Below are positions 18,893 to 27,988 of a stretch of 64,000 nt of DNA, in pieces. The stretch spans positions 249,402-313,401 of the forward strand of contig NZ_LS999834.1 in assembly GCF_900537175.1 (NCBI RefSeq). The letters run 5' to 3'. The position numbers and the translations under genes are program-made. Source of the stretch: Lentilitoribacter sp. Alg239-R112 (lineage in GTDB: Bacteria; Pseudomonadota; Alphaproteobacteria; Rhizobiales; Rhizobiaceae). Under the pieces are notes generated by a model. It was not told the DNA's origin and did not search any database. It was given only the letters and a program-made list of their open reading frames with translations. Every line of letters starts with the position of its first letter. Positions within the stretch are counted from its first letter, which is position 1.

Positions 18893-19507
18893 ATGACGAC
18901 TTCATCAGACCACATGCCTTTATCGCCAGAAATTCTGCTAAGCGCATATAGTCAGGGCCTGTTTCCAATGTCGGATTCGGCAGATGATCCTGACTGTTTT
19001 TGGGTTAAGCCGGAGATACGTGGGATTATTCCACTTGACCAATTTCATATACCTCGCAGCCTAAAAAAAGTCATAGCACAACGTAAGTTTGATATCAGGA
19101 TTAACACCCGTTTTGATGACGTCATGAAGGAGTGCGCGAAAGAGACTGGCAATAGACCCTCTACTTGGATTAATAGAACGATATATGAAGCCTATTTGCA
19201 ACTACATAAAGTAGGCCATGCACATAGCATTGAAGCCTGGCGTAACAATCAGTTAGTGGGTGGTTTGTACGGCGTTTCACTCGGGGCTGGTTTTTTTGGT
19301 GAAAGTATGTTTACACGAGAGACAGACGCATCAAAAGTTTGTTTAGCTTATCTTGTTAAGCATTTAAAAAAATTAAATTATATACTTCTGGACACACAGT
19401 TCACCACAGATCACCTTAAACGTTTTGGAGCGATTGATATTCCTAATGATGAATATTTAAGCCTACTTTCAGATGCTATGTCGTACGAAGACATCGAGTT
19501 TTATTAG
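18893..19507 (+). CDS. aat: Leucyl/phenylalanyl-tRNA-protein transferase
   Basis: Adds Leu or Phe to N-terminal Arg or Lys of proteins, marking them for ClpAP through the N-end rule. The 204-residue protein shows [83 protein letters not shown] and [15 protein letters not shown], which cover the family motifs. The start codon at 18893 is 65 bases after accC with no strong ribosome site. It sits in its usual alphaproteobacterial place after accBC. Confidence 0.96.
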   Translation: MTTSSDHMPLSPEILLSAYSQGLFPMSDSADDPDCFWVKPEIRGIIPLDQFHIPRSLKKVIAQRKFDIRINTRFDDVMKECAKETGNRPSTWINRTIYEAYLQLHKVGHAHSIEAWRNNQLVGGLYGVSLGAGFFGESMFTRETDASKVCLAYLVKHLKKLNYILLDTQFTTDHLKRFGAIDIPNDEYLSLLSDAMSYEDIEFY

Positions 19508-19516
19508 TCATATAAT

Positions 19517-21571
19517 TTATGCTCTTCTGATCTGGCTAGCATCAGCAATTTGCATCCATTTTTCAATCTTATTAAATAATTCCGGAGGGGATAATGGTTT
19601 CTTAATCTGACCATCAAGAACAGGTAATAGTAAATTTGTTTCATCCTCTCCGTCAGCAGAATCCGAGAAGGGCATCATTCCTAAAAGTGGCACCAGTCCA
19701 TTAAATCGCTTCAACTTCTCCAAACACAGTCGCGTATCTTCATTATTAAATTCACGACTAGCAGCATCAATAATAACCAGCTTAGGTTGATGCGATTTAA
19801 ATAACGCCTCGCCTTCCGCTATATCAGATGTGATTTTATATTGATAACCAATCGATTCCAAAATTTGTGCCAACATAATCTGGTTTACGGTATTACTTTC
19901 AAGCAGAAGAATATCAATATTTGTGCCTTTATCATGATTTCTAATAAGTTTATCCAAGCCCCTATCCTGTTGTATTTTTGGATCTTTTACAACCGAGCGG
20001 GGTAAATCATTTATATCTTCATGAGTGCCTTGAACATCATAATGTTCTGAAAATATACCTAGAAGAAGCGACCTTAGCGACCCTATTTCCAAGGGCTTGA
20101 GAATGTAGTTGTTGCGCTCTACCCCCTCACCAGTGGGAAAATTATCTGCGGAAGATACCATCATAAACAACGGTATATGTGATAAAACTTCATCATCTTT
20201 TATTAAAGCATATAGATCTATATTATTGCTCTGATTGGTTTCATCATCAATAAAAACACCCTCAACGGTAAAACCTTTTTCAAATAGCGCGCACATAACA
20301 GCGATCGCTTCTTCAGCGTTGCGGCAAGCAGCTACATCTCCACCCCATTCTTTAAGTTGATGCTCGAGTAGCGCCTTATCAAACTCGCTGTCATCTATCA
20401 CGATGAAGCGTTTTTTCTCTAGGTTGGGGATTTTTTGAATAGATTGAGGTATTTTCTTTGGAACATCAAAATCTAGTTCAAACCAAAACTTCGAGCCAAT
20501 ACCGGCTGCGCTATCCAATCTAATTATACCACCCATTAAAGCGATAAGTGCGCTGGAGACAGAAACACCCTGACCAACATGTAATCCCGCCTTAGTTGGA
20601 CGATACTTGTCAAATAAGTGTTCTTGCTCTTTTGCGGTAATCCCGCGACCAGTATCATGAATTTCAAAGCGCACTGTTGTGGTTTGATCATTATTGTGCG
20701 GTACAGCACTAATATTAAGTTTAACCTCACCACTCTCAGTAAATCGAATGGCATTGCTTATTAAGTTTGTAATAACCTGACGAATTTTACCGGCATCACC
20801 CAATAAGTTCATAGGTATGTCTGGATCAATATAGCTTAAAAACTGCAAATTTTTCTTGCTGGCCTCAGGCATCACTGCGGATGTGACTTCGCACACAAGT
20901 TTAAACAGTTCAAAGGATTCAGATCTTACCGGAGCCTGCATGATGTCCAAAGATGTATAATTGGATAAATCATCAACAACGCCAAGGATAGTATTACTCA
21001 AAGATAGAATTTGTTCTATAGAAGAACCTCGATCCTTATCAAAATCTCCGTCGGAAACAGAATTTACTACTGATATAATGCTTCTTGTGGGTGAACCTAC
21101 TTGGTGGCATATTTTTGCTAGAAAATCAGCACTGCGATGTTCCGCGATATTTGCCAACTCGCGCACTTTCTCCAATTCATTTCTTGTATCTTCAAGTTGG
21201 AATTCGATATCTTTATATTTGCTCACGTCTCGCAAAATTACGGTCAAGTATCGTGTACCATTTTGGGTTATAATAGGCTTGCGCTCTACTTCACGCCATA
21301 TTGTCGTTCCACGGTTAGATGTTGCTCTGTCACCAATTTGAGTAGCAGCACCTGATGCAAGAACTTTAGCTTCATCTTGTTCCAATAACCTTGTTGCAAT
21401 AGTATTGGATATTTGGGATGAGGTTCTACCAATGAAGCGCTCAGGCTCCATACCATAAAATTCAGCATAAGCAGAATTTACATAAACAAATTTGAGATTT
21501 TCATCCTTAATATAAGCAGGCGAAGACATGCGCTCAAAAAACGCTTCTATTATTTCTTGTTCAACTTCCAT
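19517..21571 (-). CDS. PAS-domain histidine kinase with two C-terminal receiver domains
   Basis: A 684-residue soluble sensor kinase with no membrane segment. Order: PAS (about 8-118), short coiled segment (120-145), HisKA with His156 in FLAKICHQVGSP, HATPase (N box ITNLISNAIRFTESG; G1 FEIHDTGRGI), receiver 1 from about 390 (RFIVIDDSEFDK, FIDDET, ILKPLEIG) and receiver 2 from about 555 (DILLLESNTVNQ, VIIDAAS, IKKPLSPPE). Two oddities stand out. The residue after the phospho-accepting His is Gln rather than the usual Glu or Asp. Receiver 2 has Glu-Ser where the acidic pair is expected. It has no partner gene nearby, so its stimulus and output are unknown. It converges with aat, ten bases apart. 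Confidence 0.85.
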   Translation of the reverse strand: MEVEQEIIEAFFERMSSPAYIKDENLKFVYVNSAYAEFYGMEPERFIGRTSSQISNTIATRLLEQDEAKVLASGAATQIGDRATSNRGTTIWREVERKPIITQNGTRYLTVILRDVSKYKDIEFQLEDTRNELEKVRELANIAEHRSADFLAKICHQVGSPTRSIISVVNSVSDGDFDKDRGSSIEQILSLSNTILGVVDDLSNYTSLDIMQAPVRSESFELFKLVCEVTSAVMPEASKKNLQFLSYIDPDIPMNLLGDAGKIRQVITNLISNAIRFTESGEVKLNISAVPHNNDQTTTVRFEIHDTGRGITAKEQEHLFDKYRPTKAGLHVGQGVSVSSALIALMGGIIRLDSAAGIGSKFWFELDFDVPKKIPQSIQKIPNLEKKRFIVIDDSEFDKALLEHQLKEWGGDVAACRNAEEAIAVMCALFEKGFTVEGVFIDDETNQSNNIDLYALIKDDEVLSHIPLFMMVSSADNFPTGEGVERNNYILKPLEIGSLRSLLLGIFSEHYDVQGTHEDINDLPRSVVKDPKIQQDRGLDKLIRNHDKGTNIDILLLESNTVNQIMLAQILESIGYQYKITSDIAEGEALFKSHQPKLVIIDAASREFNNEDTRLCLEKLKRFNGLVPLLGMMPFSDSADGEDETNLLLPVLDGQIKKPLSPPELFNKIEKWMQIADASQIRRA

Positions 21572-22076
21572 GAACTAACCCGCCCAATATTTTATGAAGA
21601 GAATCATTCTTCTAAGCATGTAAATTAAACACAATTACTAAACATACCAACATTCGCGAAGCTTATGGCTATTTACTTTTAACTGTTTTTTGACTCCTCT
21701 CGAAAGCAAAACACGCCATTGATCACTCGAAAACGCATAAGTGTCGATCTATTTATGAATACATTGTTGCAAAGTTGCTCAGCTCAATTTGAGCAAGGCC
21801 CTGAAACCAATAGTGCTGATACGGATAACCCAATATATTGTTCAATTTACTACAAAGATGGCAAATTCACTCAACCTTAGATGACATTAAAAGACATGCA
21901 AAATCTTTGTATGGAAAAAGCTCAACAACGCGAGAACCAAAATCATCACCTTGGTTACACTCGTTGAATGCACAAACTTAAACGCTGGAAAATCTGCGAA
22001 AGGGTACCGTCAATCAAGCCTGGAGCCGCCAAGTTCAAATAATAGACCAACTCAATTTTGCAAATCTTTTGAAAAA
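21572..22076. other. Intergenic region without a recognised gene
   Basis: About 500 AT-rich bases between the kinase start and tRNA-Leu. It must hold the kinase promoter and the tRNA 3' trailer. I see no convincing small gene, RNA gene or strong terminator. Confidence 0.6.
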
Positions 22077-22163
22077 TGGTGCGGCCGAGAAGACTCGAAC
22101 TTCCACGGATTTTACTCCACAGCGACCTCAACGCTGCGCGTCTACCAGTTCCGCCACGGCCGC
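22077..22163 (-). tRNA. tRNA-Leu (anticodon GAG)
   Basis: An 87-base tRNA on the minus strand, including an encoded CCA end. The acceptor stem pairs GCGGCCG with CGGCCGC. The anticodon stem CAGCG/CGCUG encloses the loop UUGAGGU, giving anticodon GAG, which reads CUU and CUC leucine codons. A long variable arm, as expected for class II tRNA-Leu, lies between the anticodon arm and the T arm GUUCGAGUC. No integrated element is seen next to it. Confidence 0.95.
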
Positions 22164-22225
22164 ACACTATACTGAACTCTGAGGTATTAATAAGCCAGCG
22201 ATGCAGCACTTAGCAAAAGCAGGTA

Positions 22226-22270
22226 CTTGACACAAGTCAAGTTTGACGAAAAAAACATATATTCTAATAA
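22226..22270 (+). promoter_or_regulatory. Probable lipB promoter with an inverted repeat at the -35 side
   Basis: TTGACG (22243-22248) and TAATAA (22265-22270) are 16 bases apart, a near-consensus sigma-70 promoter. Transcription would begin only a few bases before the lipB start at 22283, giving a nearly leaderless mRNA, which agrees with the missing ribosome site. Directly upstream is the inverted repeat CTTGAC-ACAA-GTCAAG (22226-22241), which could be an operator for lipB or for the divergent tRNA. Confidence 0.5.
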
Positions 22271-22282
22271 TGGATAGATTAA

Positions 22283-23014
22283 ATGCTTCGTGATGAGATA
22301 AAAGTTGATTTTTTGGCGCTGGATGGCTCACCACCAGTGAGATGGCGCATTGAAGGTGACATTACACCTTATGAAGATGCTTTATCTTTCATGGAAAATG
22401 AAGCAACTAAAATATCGAATGGAGAATCAAATGAGCTCATTTGGCTTGTTGAGCATCCACCTCTTTATACGGCAGGAACAAGTGCTAACATAAATGATCT
22501 TGTTTCTCCTGACAGGTTTGACGTTTACCAAACGGGTCGCGGCGGCGAATATACCTATCACGGACCGGGTCAGCGTGTTGCTTATGTAATGCTCGACCTG
22601 AAGCGCCGCAAACAAGATGTTCGCGCTTTTGTCTCAGCTTTAGAAAGGTGGATTATTGAAACACTGGCAGACATGAACGTCAAAGGAGAACGCCGCGAAG
22701 ATCGTGTTGGCGTTTGGGTCCAGCGCCCTGAAAAATCCAAACTCCCAGACGGAAGCATAAACGAAGAAAAAATAGCCGCGATTGGGATTAGACTGCGAAA
22801 ATGGGTTAGTTTTCATGGTATCGCGATCAATGTAGAGCCAGACCTAGAACACTTCTCCGGAATTGTCCCATGTGGTGTACAGAAATATGGCGTCACCAGT
22901 CTTGTGGATCTTGGACTGCCCGTAACGATGAATGATCTGGATCTATCCCTGCGCTCATCATTTGAGGGTATCTTCGGCCCGACCGAACAAGATATAAAAT
23001 CCGATACGAGTTAA
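22283..23014 (+). CDS. lipB: Octanoyl-[acyl carrier protein] transferase
   Basis: Transfers octanoyl from ACP to lipoyl domains, the first step of lipoate synthesis. 243 residues with [14 protein letters not shown], the active-site segment [48 protein letters not shown] with the catalytic lysine, and [14 protein letters not shown] with the catalytic cysteine. No LipA gene is near it. The mRNA is probably nearly leaderless (see promoter entry). Confidence 0.96.
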   Translation: MLRDEIKVDFLALDGSPPVRWRIEGDITPYEDALSFMENEATKISNGESNELIWLVEHPPLYTAGTSANINDLVSPDRFDVYQTGRGGEYTYHGPGQRVAYVMLDLKRRKQDVRAFVSALERWIIETLADMNVKGERREDRVGVWVQRPEKSKLPDGSINEEKIAAIGIRLRKWVSFHGIAINVEPDLEHFSGIVPCGVQKYGVTSLVDLGLPVTMNDLDLSLRSSFEGIFGPTEQDIKSDTS

Positions 23015-23216
23015 CTCCTAACGAATTCAGAACTGATATTATGATTCGAAGAAGACCATGCTAGATTTAGCAAATGCATTCCGGGCAATTTAGTTTGGCA
23101 AGTAAAATCAGTGAATTCTAAGCCTCAACAACAGACCCATATTTGGCACTTGTTCATACTACACTAATTTGACAATAGTATTGGTCTCAAACGACTTTAG
23201 AAACGATGAGGAAAAC

Positions 23217-24050
23217 ATGAAAACTATTTCTGAAAGTACCGTTCATGGCGGTGTGCAAGGCGTTTACTCAATGCAATCTGATGCATGTAAATGCGAAATG
23301 ACGTTTTCAGTTTTCATTCCACCTATTGCAAAAGAAAAACCATGCCCTGTTCTGTGGTATCTGTCAGGCCTTACGTGCTCTCATGCAAATGTTATGGATC
23401 AGGGAGAATATCGCAAACGTGCTTCTGAATTAGGTCTCATAATCGTGTGCCCTGATACTAGCCCTCGTGGTGATGCTGTGCCCGATGAAAGTGATAATTG
23501 GCAAATGGGTAAAGGCGCAGGTTTTTATCTCAATGCAACGCAAGAACCGTGGGCGAAGAATTATCAGATGGAAAGCCATATACTCGCTGAATTGCCTGAA
23601 ATCATTGCAGATAACTTTCCCGCTGATATGAAAAAGCAAGGTATATTTGGTCATTCAATGGGTGGTCATGGTGCCCTCACCTTTGCTCTCAAAAATCCTG
23701 ATCAGTTTAAGTCTTGCTCAGCATTTGCACCCATTGCCCAGCCCATGACTGCGGATTGGTCTGCTCCAGCATTTGAGAACTATCTCGGCGCAAATAAACA
23801 AGATTGGCGCGCATATGATGCAACAGCTTTGATTGAAGATGGAGCAACTTTTCCAGAATTTCTAGTAGATCAAGGTGATGCGGACTCATTTTTAGAAAAT
23901 GGTTTGCGCCCACATTTACTACAAGAAGCCTGCGAGAAAGCAAATATTCCGCTGCAACTACGTTTGCAACCAGGTTATGACCATTCCTATTTCTTCATCT
24001 CGACCTTTATGGACGATCATCTTAATTGGCATATGGAGCGGCTTAAGTAA
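23217..24050 (+). CDS. fghA: S-formylglutathione hydrolase
   Basis: Hydrolyses S-formylglutathione to formate and glutathione, the last step of glutathione-dependent formaldehyde detoxification. 277 residues of the esterase-D alpha/beta hydrolase family. Seen are YLSGLTCSHANVM, CPDTSPRGDAVPDE, FYLNATQEPWAKNYQME, the nucleophile elbow GHSMGGHGAL, and the catalytic His in GYDHSYFF. Start at 23217 with GAGGA upstream, which gives the usual family N-terminus. The glutathione-dependent formaldehyde dehydrogenase gene, its usual companion, is not in the window. It may link to the methyl-group catabolism at the left end and to formate-tetrahydrofolate ligase at 56 kb. Confidence 0.93.
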   Translation: MKTISESTVHGGVQGVYSMQSDACKCEMTFSVFIPPIAKEKPCPVLWYLSGLTCSHANVMDQGEYRKRASELGLIIVCPDTSPRGDAVPDESDNWQMGKGAGFYLNATQEPWAKNYQMESHILAELPEIIADNFPADMKKQGIFGHSMGGHGALTFALKNPDQFKSCSAFAPIAQPMTADWSAPAFENYLGANKQDWRAYDATALIEDGATFPEFLVDQGDADSFLENGLRPHLLQEACEKANIPLQLRLQPGYDHSYFFISTFMDDHLNWHMERLK

Positions 24051-24061
24051 ATTTCAGCCAT

Positions 24062-25036
24062 TTACTCCGGAACGACATTCGGCCCAAGGCAATCATTATC
24101 GACTGTGACGATGCATAAGTCACTTTCGCCAGCGACAGCTTTTTCCACATCATCATCCTTCATCATGTTCTTATCCATCTTCTTCAATGGCGCGGCCTCA
24201 TCCATAGTTGTTTTTTTCTCTGGAGCAACTACATCTTCCATAAGAGCATCTTTGACCATCTTGGCTTCTTTATTGACCTTACGCTTCATCTCCTTTGCAT
24301 CAGCGGACATCTTTTTGTCCATCTCTTTAACCTGCTCCATGATATCATCGGATCGCGTTTCAGGCGTAATCTGACCATTAAGCAATGGATCAGCAACTTG
24401 TTGCTCAGGCGAGTAGACGAGTTTAACGTCATCCCTGCTCTGAACCGCTGAGTTATTGATCGATGTCGCGACATAGGAAATCGGACGGGGAGGATAAAGT
24501 GTTAAACCAAGAATCGATCTAATTTGAGCTATAAGATCTTCTTCAATAAACAAATTTGCAATTTCGATATCGTCTTTTGTAGAGCTACTGGTTATTTGTT
24601 CATAGCGGAGAGAAGCGCCCGTTGTACTGTCCATAACACGCACGGTAGCAGTCACGCTTGTTCCACCAAGTGATGTAACTTGTCGAAAAAGTGATTTCGT
24701 TGATTTGTCCAAAACGCCGTTAGGATGCGTCTGCACATTTAACGTTACATTACGTGTGGCCGTGAAGGATGGACTACCAACGGACTGTTTTAAGTTATAT
24801 TCCAGCTGCCTTGCAAATTCATCCCCAGCCGGATCGAGCGAAGATACATCAACTTCGATAACATTTAGAGGGAACCGATTATCTCTAGAAGAATAATCCT
24901 TCTTCTTACTCGCGCAAGAGGAAAGCACACCCACACTTGCAATCAGCAATATAATTGTAGAAACAAATTTAAAACGATAACCAAGCGATGTCACGGGTGA
25001 TTCCCTCATAAGATAATTCTTAATGAAGGATTTCAT
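24062..25036 (-). CDS. Putative lipoprotein, function unknown
   Basis: A 324-residue protein with an N-terminal hydrophobic segment ending in a lipobox, GVLSSC, so it is probably a lipoprotein. The middle, about 55-200, is mixed alpha/beta and might bind ligand or protein (LNVQTHPNGVLDKSTKSLFRQV, SVTATVRVMDS). The last third is highly charged and rich in Met, Lys and Asp, for example MDKKMSADAKEMKRKVNKE, and probably helical or disordered. I do not recognise the family. The first ATG lacks a good ribosome site, so the start is uncertain; an ATG at 25009 is also possible. It converges with fghA, 11 bases apart. Confidence 0.6.
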   Translation of the reverse strand: MKSFIKNYLMRESPVTSLGYRFKFVSTIILLIASVGVLSSCASKKKDYSSRDNRFPLNVIEVDVSSLDPAGDEFARQLEYNLKQSVGSPSFTATRNVTLNVQTHPNGVLDKSTKSLFRQVTSLGGTSVTATVRVMDSTTGASLRYEQITSSSTKDDIEIANLFIEEDLIAQIRSILGLTLYPPRPISYVATSINNSAVQSRDDVKLVYSPEQQVADPLLNGQITPETRSDDIMEQVKEMDKKMSADAKEMKRKVNKEAKMVKDALMEDVVAPEKKTTMDEAAPLKKMDKNMMKDDDVEKAVAGESDLCIVTVDNDCLGPNVVPE

Positions 25037-25091
25037 TTTATGCTTAACTGAGGGTTAACTCGGGAGAATAATACCAAAGAAAACAGACAAA

Positions 25092-25868
25092 CTATTTACA
25101 ATTTAAAAGTAGGCACGCCGCCCGCATATCAGCCCATCTAAATAATCTGCGTTTTTCTGCTTCATCATCCGTGCCCCATTGAGAAATATTCCAGTCCTCA
25201 TCCACATGCGCTGCCGCCCATGCTTCTTCCGCAGAAACTATTCCTTCTGCAAGAGATAAGCCCAGCAAAGCAGAACCTGTCAACGTGGTGGCACTATGTA
25301 GACCGGTAAGCACAAAGGCTGATGTATGCCGTTTAAGCGCCTTGGAATATGCCTCTATTGCCTCAGGCGGCTGCTCGACATGCATAATGCCCTCAGTGAT
25401 AACAAAAGGCGCACCTAACGATGAACGTGCCCATTCGATGATTGGATCCCACGCTTTTGATTGAAGTTCAACTAACTTGGCAGGAGATGCAGCTCTGTAA
25501 AAAAGCATATCAGTACCGGAGAAACTTACGATCTCGTCAAAGACCGCCTCTGTATTGTCATTAACGCCATCAATCGCTGTGTTGATCATTCGCGTTAACG
25601 GCATCTTTGCCGGATCAATGCTCTTTTCCTGTTGCTTCCACTCCAACGCGACTTGATCGGCAATCAGCTTATCTGTCAATGAGAGTGAATTTTTTGCCGG
25701 TGTTTTAACTGATTTTCCATCAAGTTGAATGACGAATTGATCTGCTTCTTCTACAACGGAAACATCTGTATAGAACCTTTTCGGCAGCGCGGTCTGCTTT
25801 TGCACATCACGCATGGGATTCTTTTCTTGTTCGGATTTATCCGACATATCGTTCAGTATATCACGCAT
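25092..25868 (-). CDS. ATP12-type chaperone for F1-ATPase assembly
   Basis: A 258-residue ATP12 homologue. In mitochondria ATP12 protects the alpha subunit of F1 during assembly; the alphaproteobacterial protein is thought to do likewise. Seen are LPKRFYTDVSVVEE near residue 30, VQLDGKSVKTPAKN-like VIQLDGKSVKTPAKNSL, VALEWKQQEKSIDPAKMPLTRM, and SFSGTDMLFYRA. All are typical of the family. The start MRDILND is the usual rhizobial one. It lies three bases after the HAD gene in the same direction and is probably the last gene of this operon. Confidence 0.92.
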   Translation of the reverse strand: MRDILNDMSDKSEQEKNPMRDVQKQTALPKRFYTDVSVVEEADQFVIQLDGKSVKTPAKNSLSLTDKLIADQVALEWKQQEKSIDPAKMPLTRMINTAIDGVNDNTEAVFDEIVSFSGTDMLFYRAASPAKLVELQSKAWDPIIEWARSSLGAPFVITEGIMHVEQPPEAIEAYSKALKRHTSAFVLTGLHSATTLTGSALLGLSLAEGIVSAEEAWAAAHVDEDWNISQWGTDDEAEKRRLFRWADMRAACLLLNCK

Positions 25869-25871
25869 GTT

Positions 25872-26522
25872 TTATCCAATAATATCAATTAATTCTGATG
25901 GATTGCTAATAATATGGTTTGCACCTGAATTTTCCAATTCTGAAACGGATGCATAGCCCCAATCCACGCCAACAGATTTCGCATTGGCATGATTTGCCAT
26001 ATCCATATCAAAAGTTGAATCACCAATCACATATGTTGATGAGGCATCAATTCCAACTTCAGCACAACATTCAGTTACCATTGCAGGATGTGGTTTTGAA
26101 GGGCAGTCATCAGCTGTTCTTATGGGCAGGAAATGATCTCTTAGACCATGCCCCTCCAAAATAGCAATAAGCCCACGTGTAGATTTACCCGTAACAACAC
26201 CCAAGATAAGTTCGTCTCGCTGTTTCATTTGATCAAGTACATCACGAATACCTGCATATAATGGTTCGAGTAAATTTTCCTGCGTACGGATTTTAAAGAA
26301 ATGATCCTTATAATTCTGAACCATCTTATCAAGCTGATTGGTCGTTTGGTCTTTAAGAAGAATACCAATCGCATCATGTAACGACAGGCCGATAATTGAT
26401 TTAGTCTCACTCAAATTCGGTTGGACAAAGCCGTGATCTTCAAAACTTGCTTGCATACAACGATGGATCACATGCGCACTATCAACAAGCGTGCCATCGC
26501 AATCAAAAAGAACTAACTTCAT
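25872..26522 (-). CDS. HAD-family phosphatase (phosphoglycolate phosphatase-like)
   Basis: A 216-residue haloacid dehalogenase hydrolase. Motif I is LVLFDCDGTLVDSAH with the nucleophile Asp near residue 6, motif II is VVTGKS, motif III the Lys in CPSKPHP, and motif IV YVIGDSTFDMDMA. A cap domain at about 15-85 places it in the Gph-like group. The substrate cannot be told from sequence. Its start codon overlaps the stop of the pseudouridine synthase gene by four bases (ATGA), so translation is probably coupled. Confidence 0.88.
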   Translation of the reverse strand: MKLVLFDCDGTLVDSAHVIHRCMQASFEDHGFVQPNLSETKSIIGLSLHDAIGILLKDQTTNQLDKMVQNYKDHFFKIRTQENLLEPLYAGIRDVLDQMKQRDELILGVVTGKSTRGLIAILEGHGLRDHFLPIRTADDCPSKPHPAMVTECCAEVGIDASSTYVIGDSTFDMDMANHANAKSVGVDWGYASVSELENSGANHIISNPSELIDIIG

Positions 26523-27508
26523 CCATCTATTTCCTCAGCATCTTTCTCATCAAAACCGAGTAAGTTCCATGTCTGGACCATATGCGGTGGTAGTGGTGCA
26601 GTAACTTCAAGCATGCCGCCAGACGGATGAGGAATAGAAATTCGTCGCGCATGGAGGTGTAATCTTTTTTGAATGCCGTTTGGAAATTCCCAGTTGTAGT
26701 CTTTCGTGATGTATTTGGGGTCACCAATAATTGGTGTCTCTAAATATTGAGCATGAACGCGCAACTGGTGAGTTCGACCTGTATGGGGTTCCATTTCTAA
26801 CCATGTCAGGTTTCGACCGGCAGATATCACTGTGCGATAATGAGAAATTGCATGATCAGCACCCGGCTCGCCATGTTCGCAAACCTGCATTCTATCCCCA
26901 TCTGGTGTCTGGTGCTTCAAAAGCCACGTCGAAATACGCCCTTCGCTTTTGTACGGCGCACCTTGAACAAGTGCCCAATAGGTTTTCTTTGCATCGCGCG
27001 TACGAAACGCAGCTGTTAATGCTTGCGCGGCACCACGTGTTCTTGCAACGACCAGTACGCCTGATGTATCTCGATCAAGCCTATGAACAAGACGGGGCTT
27101 CTCACCCTTTTTATTACGCCATGATTCCAGCATCATATCGACATGACGAACAAGACCTGAACCGCCCTGCACTGCTAAACCAGAAGGTTTGTTAAAAACT
27201 AAAACTTTCGGATCTTCGTGTATAAGCATCTGCGCTAACAAATCGCCATCACCATGATTTCTCATCGTTTTTTCAGTGATCGGTTTTGAGCTTTTATGGT
27301 CAACATCCAAGGGCGGCACACGCACAGTTTCACCGGACTGAACACGGGTGTCTGACTTTGCTCGTTTTCCATCGATACGAACTTGACCGGAACGGATCAA
27401 TTTTTGCAGCTTACCAAAGCCAAGCCCCGGATAATGATCCTTAAACCAGCGATCAAGACGCATTCCGGCTTCATCATCTTCAACTTTTTTAAGTTCAACG
27501 CCAGCCAT
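26519..27508 (-). CDS. RluC/RluD-type 23S rRNA pseudouridine synthase
   Basis: A 329-residue enzyme that isomerises uridines in 23S rRNA. It has an N-terminal S4-like RNA-binding domain (RLDRWFKDHYPGLGFGKLQKLI, in two parts, then GQVRIDGKRAKSDTRVQSGETV). The catalytic domain holds the signature RLVHRLDRDTSGVLVVART with the catalytic Asp, followed by LEMEPHTGRTHQLRVH. It is of the RluC rather than RsuA type because the HRLDRDTSG form is present; assignment to RluC or RluD is not certain. Four-base overlap with the HAD gene. Confidence 0.9.
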   Translation of the reverse strand: MAGVELKKVEDDEAGMRLDRWFKDHYPGLGFGKLQKLIRSGQVRIDGKRAKSDTRVQSGETVRVPPLDVDHKSSKPITEKTMRNHGDGDLLAQMLIHEDPKVLVFNKPSGLAVQGGSGLVRHVDMMLESWRNKKGEKPRLVHRLDRDTSGVLVVARTRGAAQALTAAFRTRDAKKTYWALVQGAPYKSEGRISTWLLKHQTPDGDRMQVCEHGEPGADHAISHYRTVISAGRNLTWLEMEPHTGRTHQLRVHAQYLETPIIGDPKYITKDYNWEFPNGIQKRLHLHARRISIPHPSGGMLEVTAPLPPHMVQTWNLLGFDEKDAEEIDG

Positions 27509-27538
27509 CTCGGCCCTTTCTAGATCCCAAACGATCTA

Positions 27539-27919
27539 TCAAAAAATATTTCTCGCCAAAGCAAGGCCCAACATAAGCGCCAATATCGCACCAATAACAT
27601 TGAGCAAGATATACCCAGTCGCTGCTGACAAAGCTCCACGTTCAAACAATAATATGGCATCGAGCGAGAAAGCAGAAAATGTTGTATAGCCACCCAGTAA
27701 ACCGGTCATCAGGAATAGCCGTAAATCTGTTCCAACTCCAACGCGGCGGATAATAAACTCCGCAATCATTCCCATTAAGAAAGAACCAATAACATTAACG
27801 ACCAAAGTCCCCCAGGGAAAATTCGGGCCAAACCACCTCAGCGCAGCAATGCCTGTTAGATACCGTAAAGAGGCGCCCAAACCGCCGCCAACTGCTACGA
27901 GAACAAGATTTTTAATCAT
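27539..27919 (-). CDS. crcB: Fluoride efflux channel CrcB (Fluc)
   Basis: A 126-residue membrane protein with four hydrophobic segments, the size of a Fluc subunit that works as an antiparallel dimer to export fluoride. Motifs seen are VGGGLGASLRYLTG, PWGTLVVNVIGSFLMG with the conserved Asn, and GGYTTFSAFSLD with the fluoride-lining Phe/Ser/Thr residues. I checked the 70 bases upstream for a crcB (fluoride) riboswitch and saw none. Position between the pseudouridine synthase and rarA is the usual one in rhizobia. Confidence 0.94.
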   Translation of the reverse strand: MIKNLVLVAVGGGLGASLRYLTGIAALRWFGPNFPWGTLVVNVIGSFLMGMIAEFIIRRVGVGTDLRLFLMTGLLGGYTTFSAFSLDAILLFERGALSAATGYILLNVIGAILALMLGLALARNIF

Positions 27920-27988
27920 AAATGATCTGATAGACGATCAACTATCAAAAACCAAGCGAGAAGTTCTATTCAGGAGCTTTAAGTCTAC

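Noticed and set aside
22077..22163. tRNA-Leu as an attachment site of an integrated element
   Set aside because: No integrase gene or direct repeat of the tRNA 3' end was seen on either side.
27920..27988. Possible fluoride (crcB) riboswitch before crcB
   Set aside because: The 69-base gap does not show the conserved fluoride riboswitch core sequence or pseudoknot arms on the minus strand.
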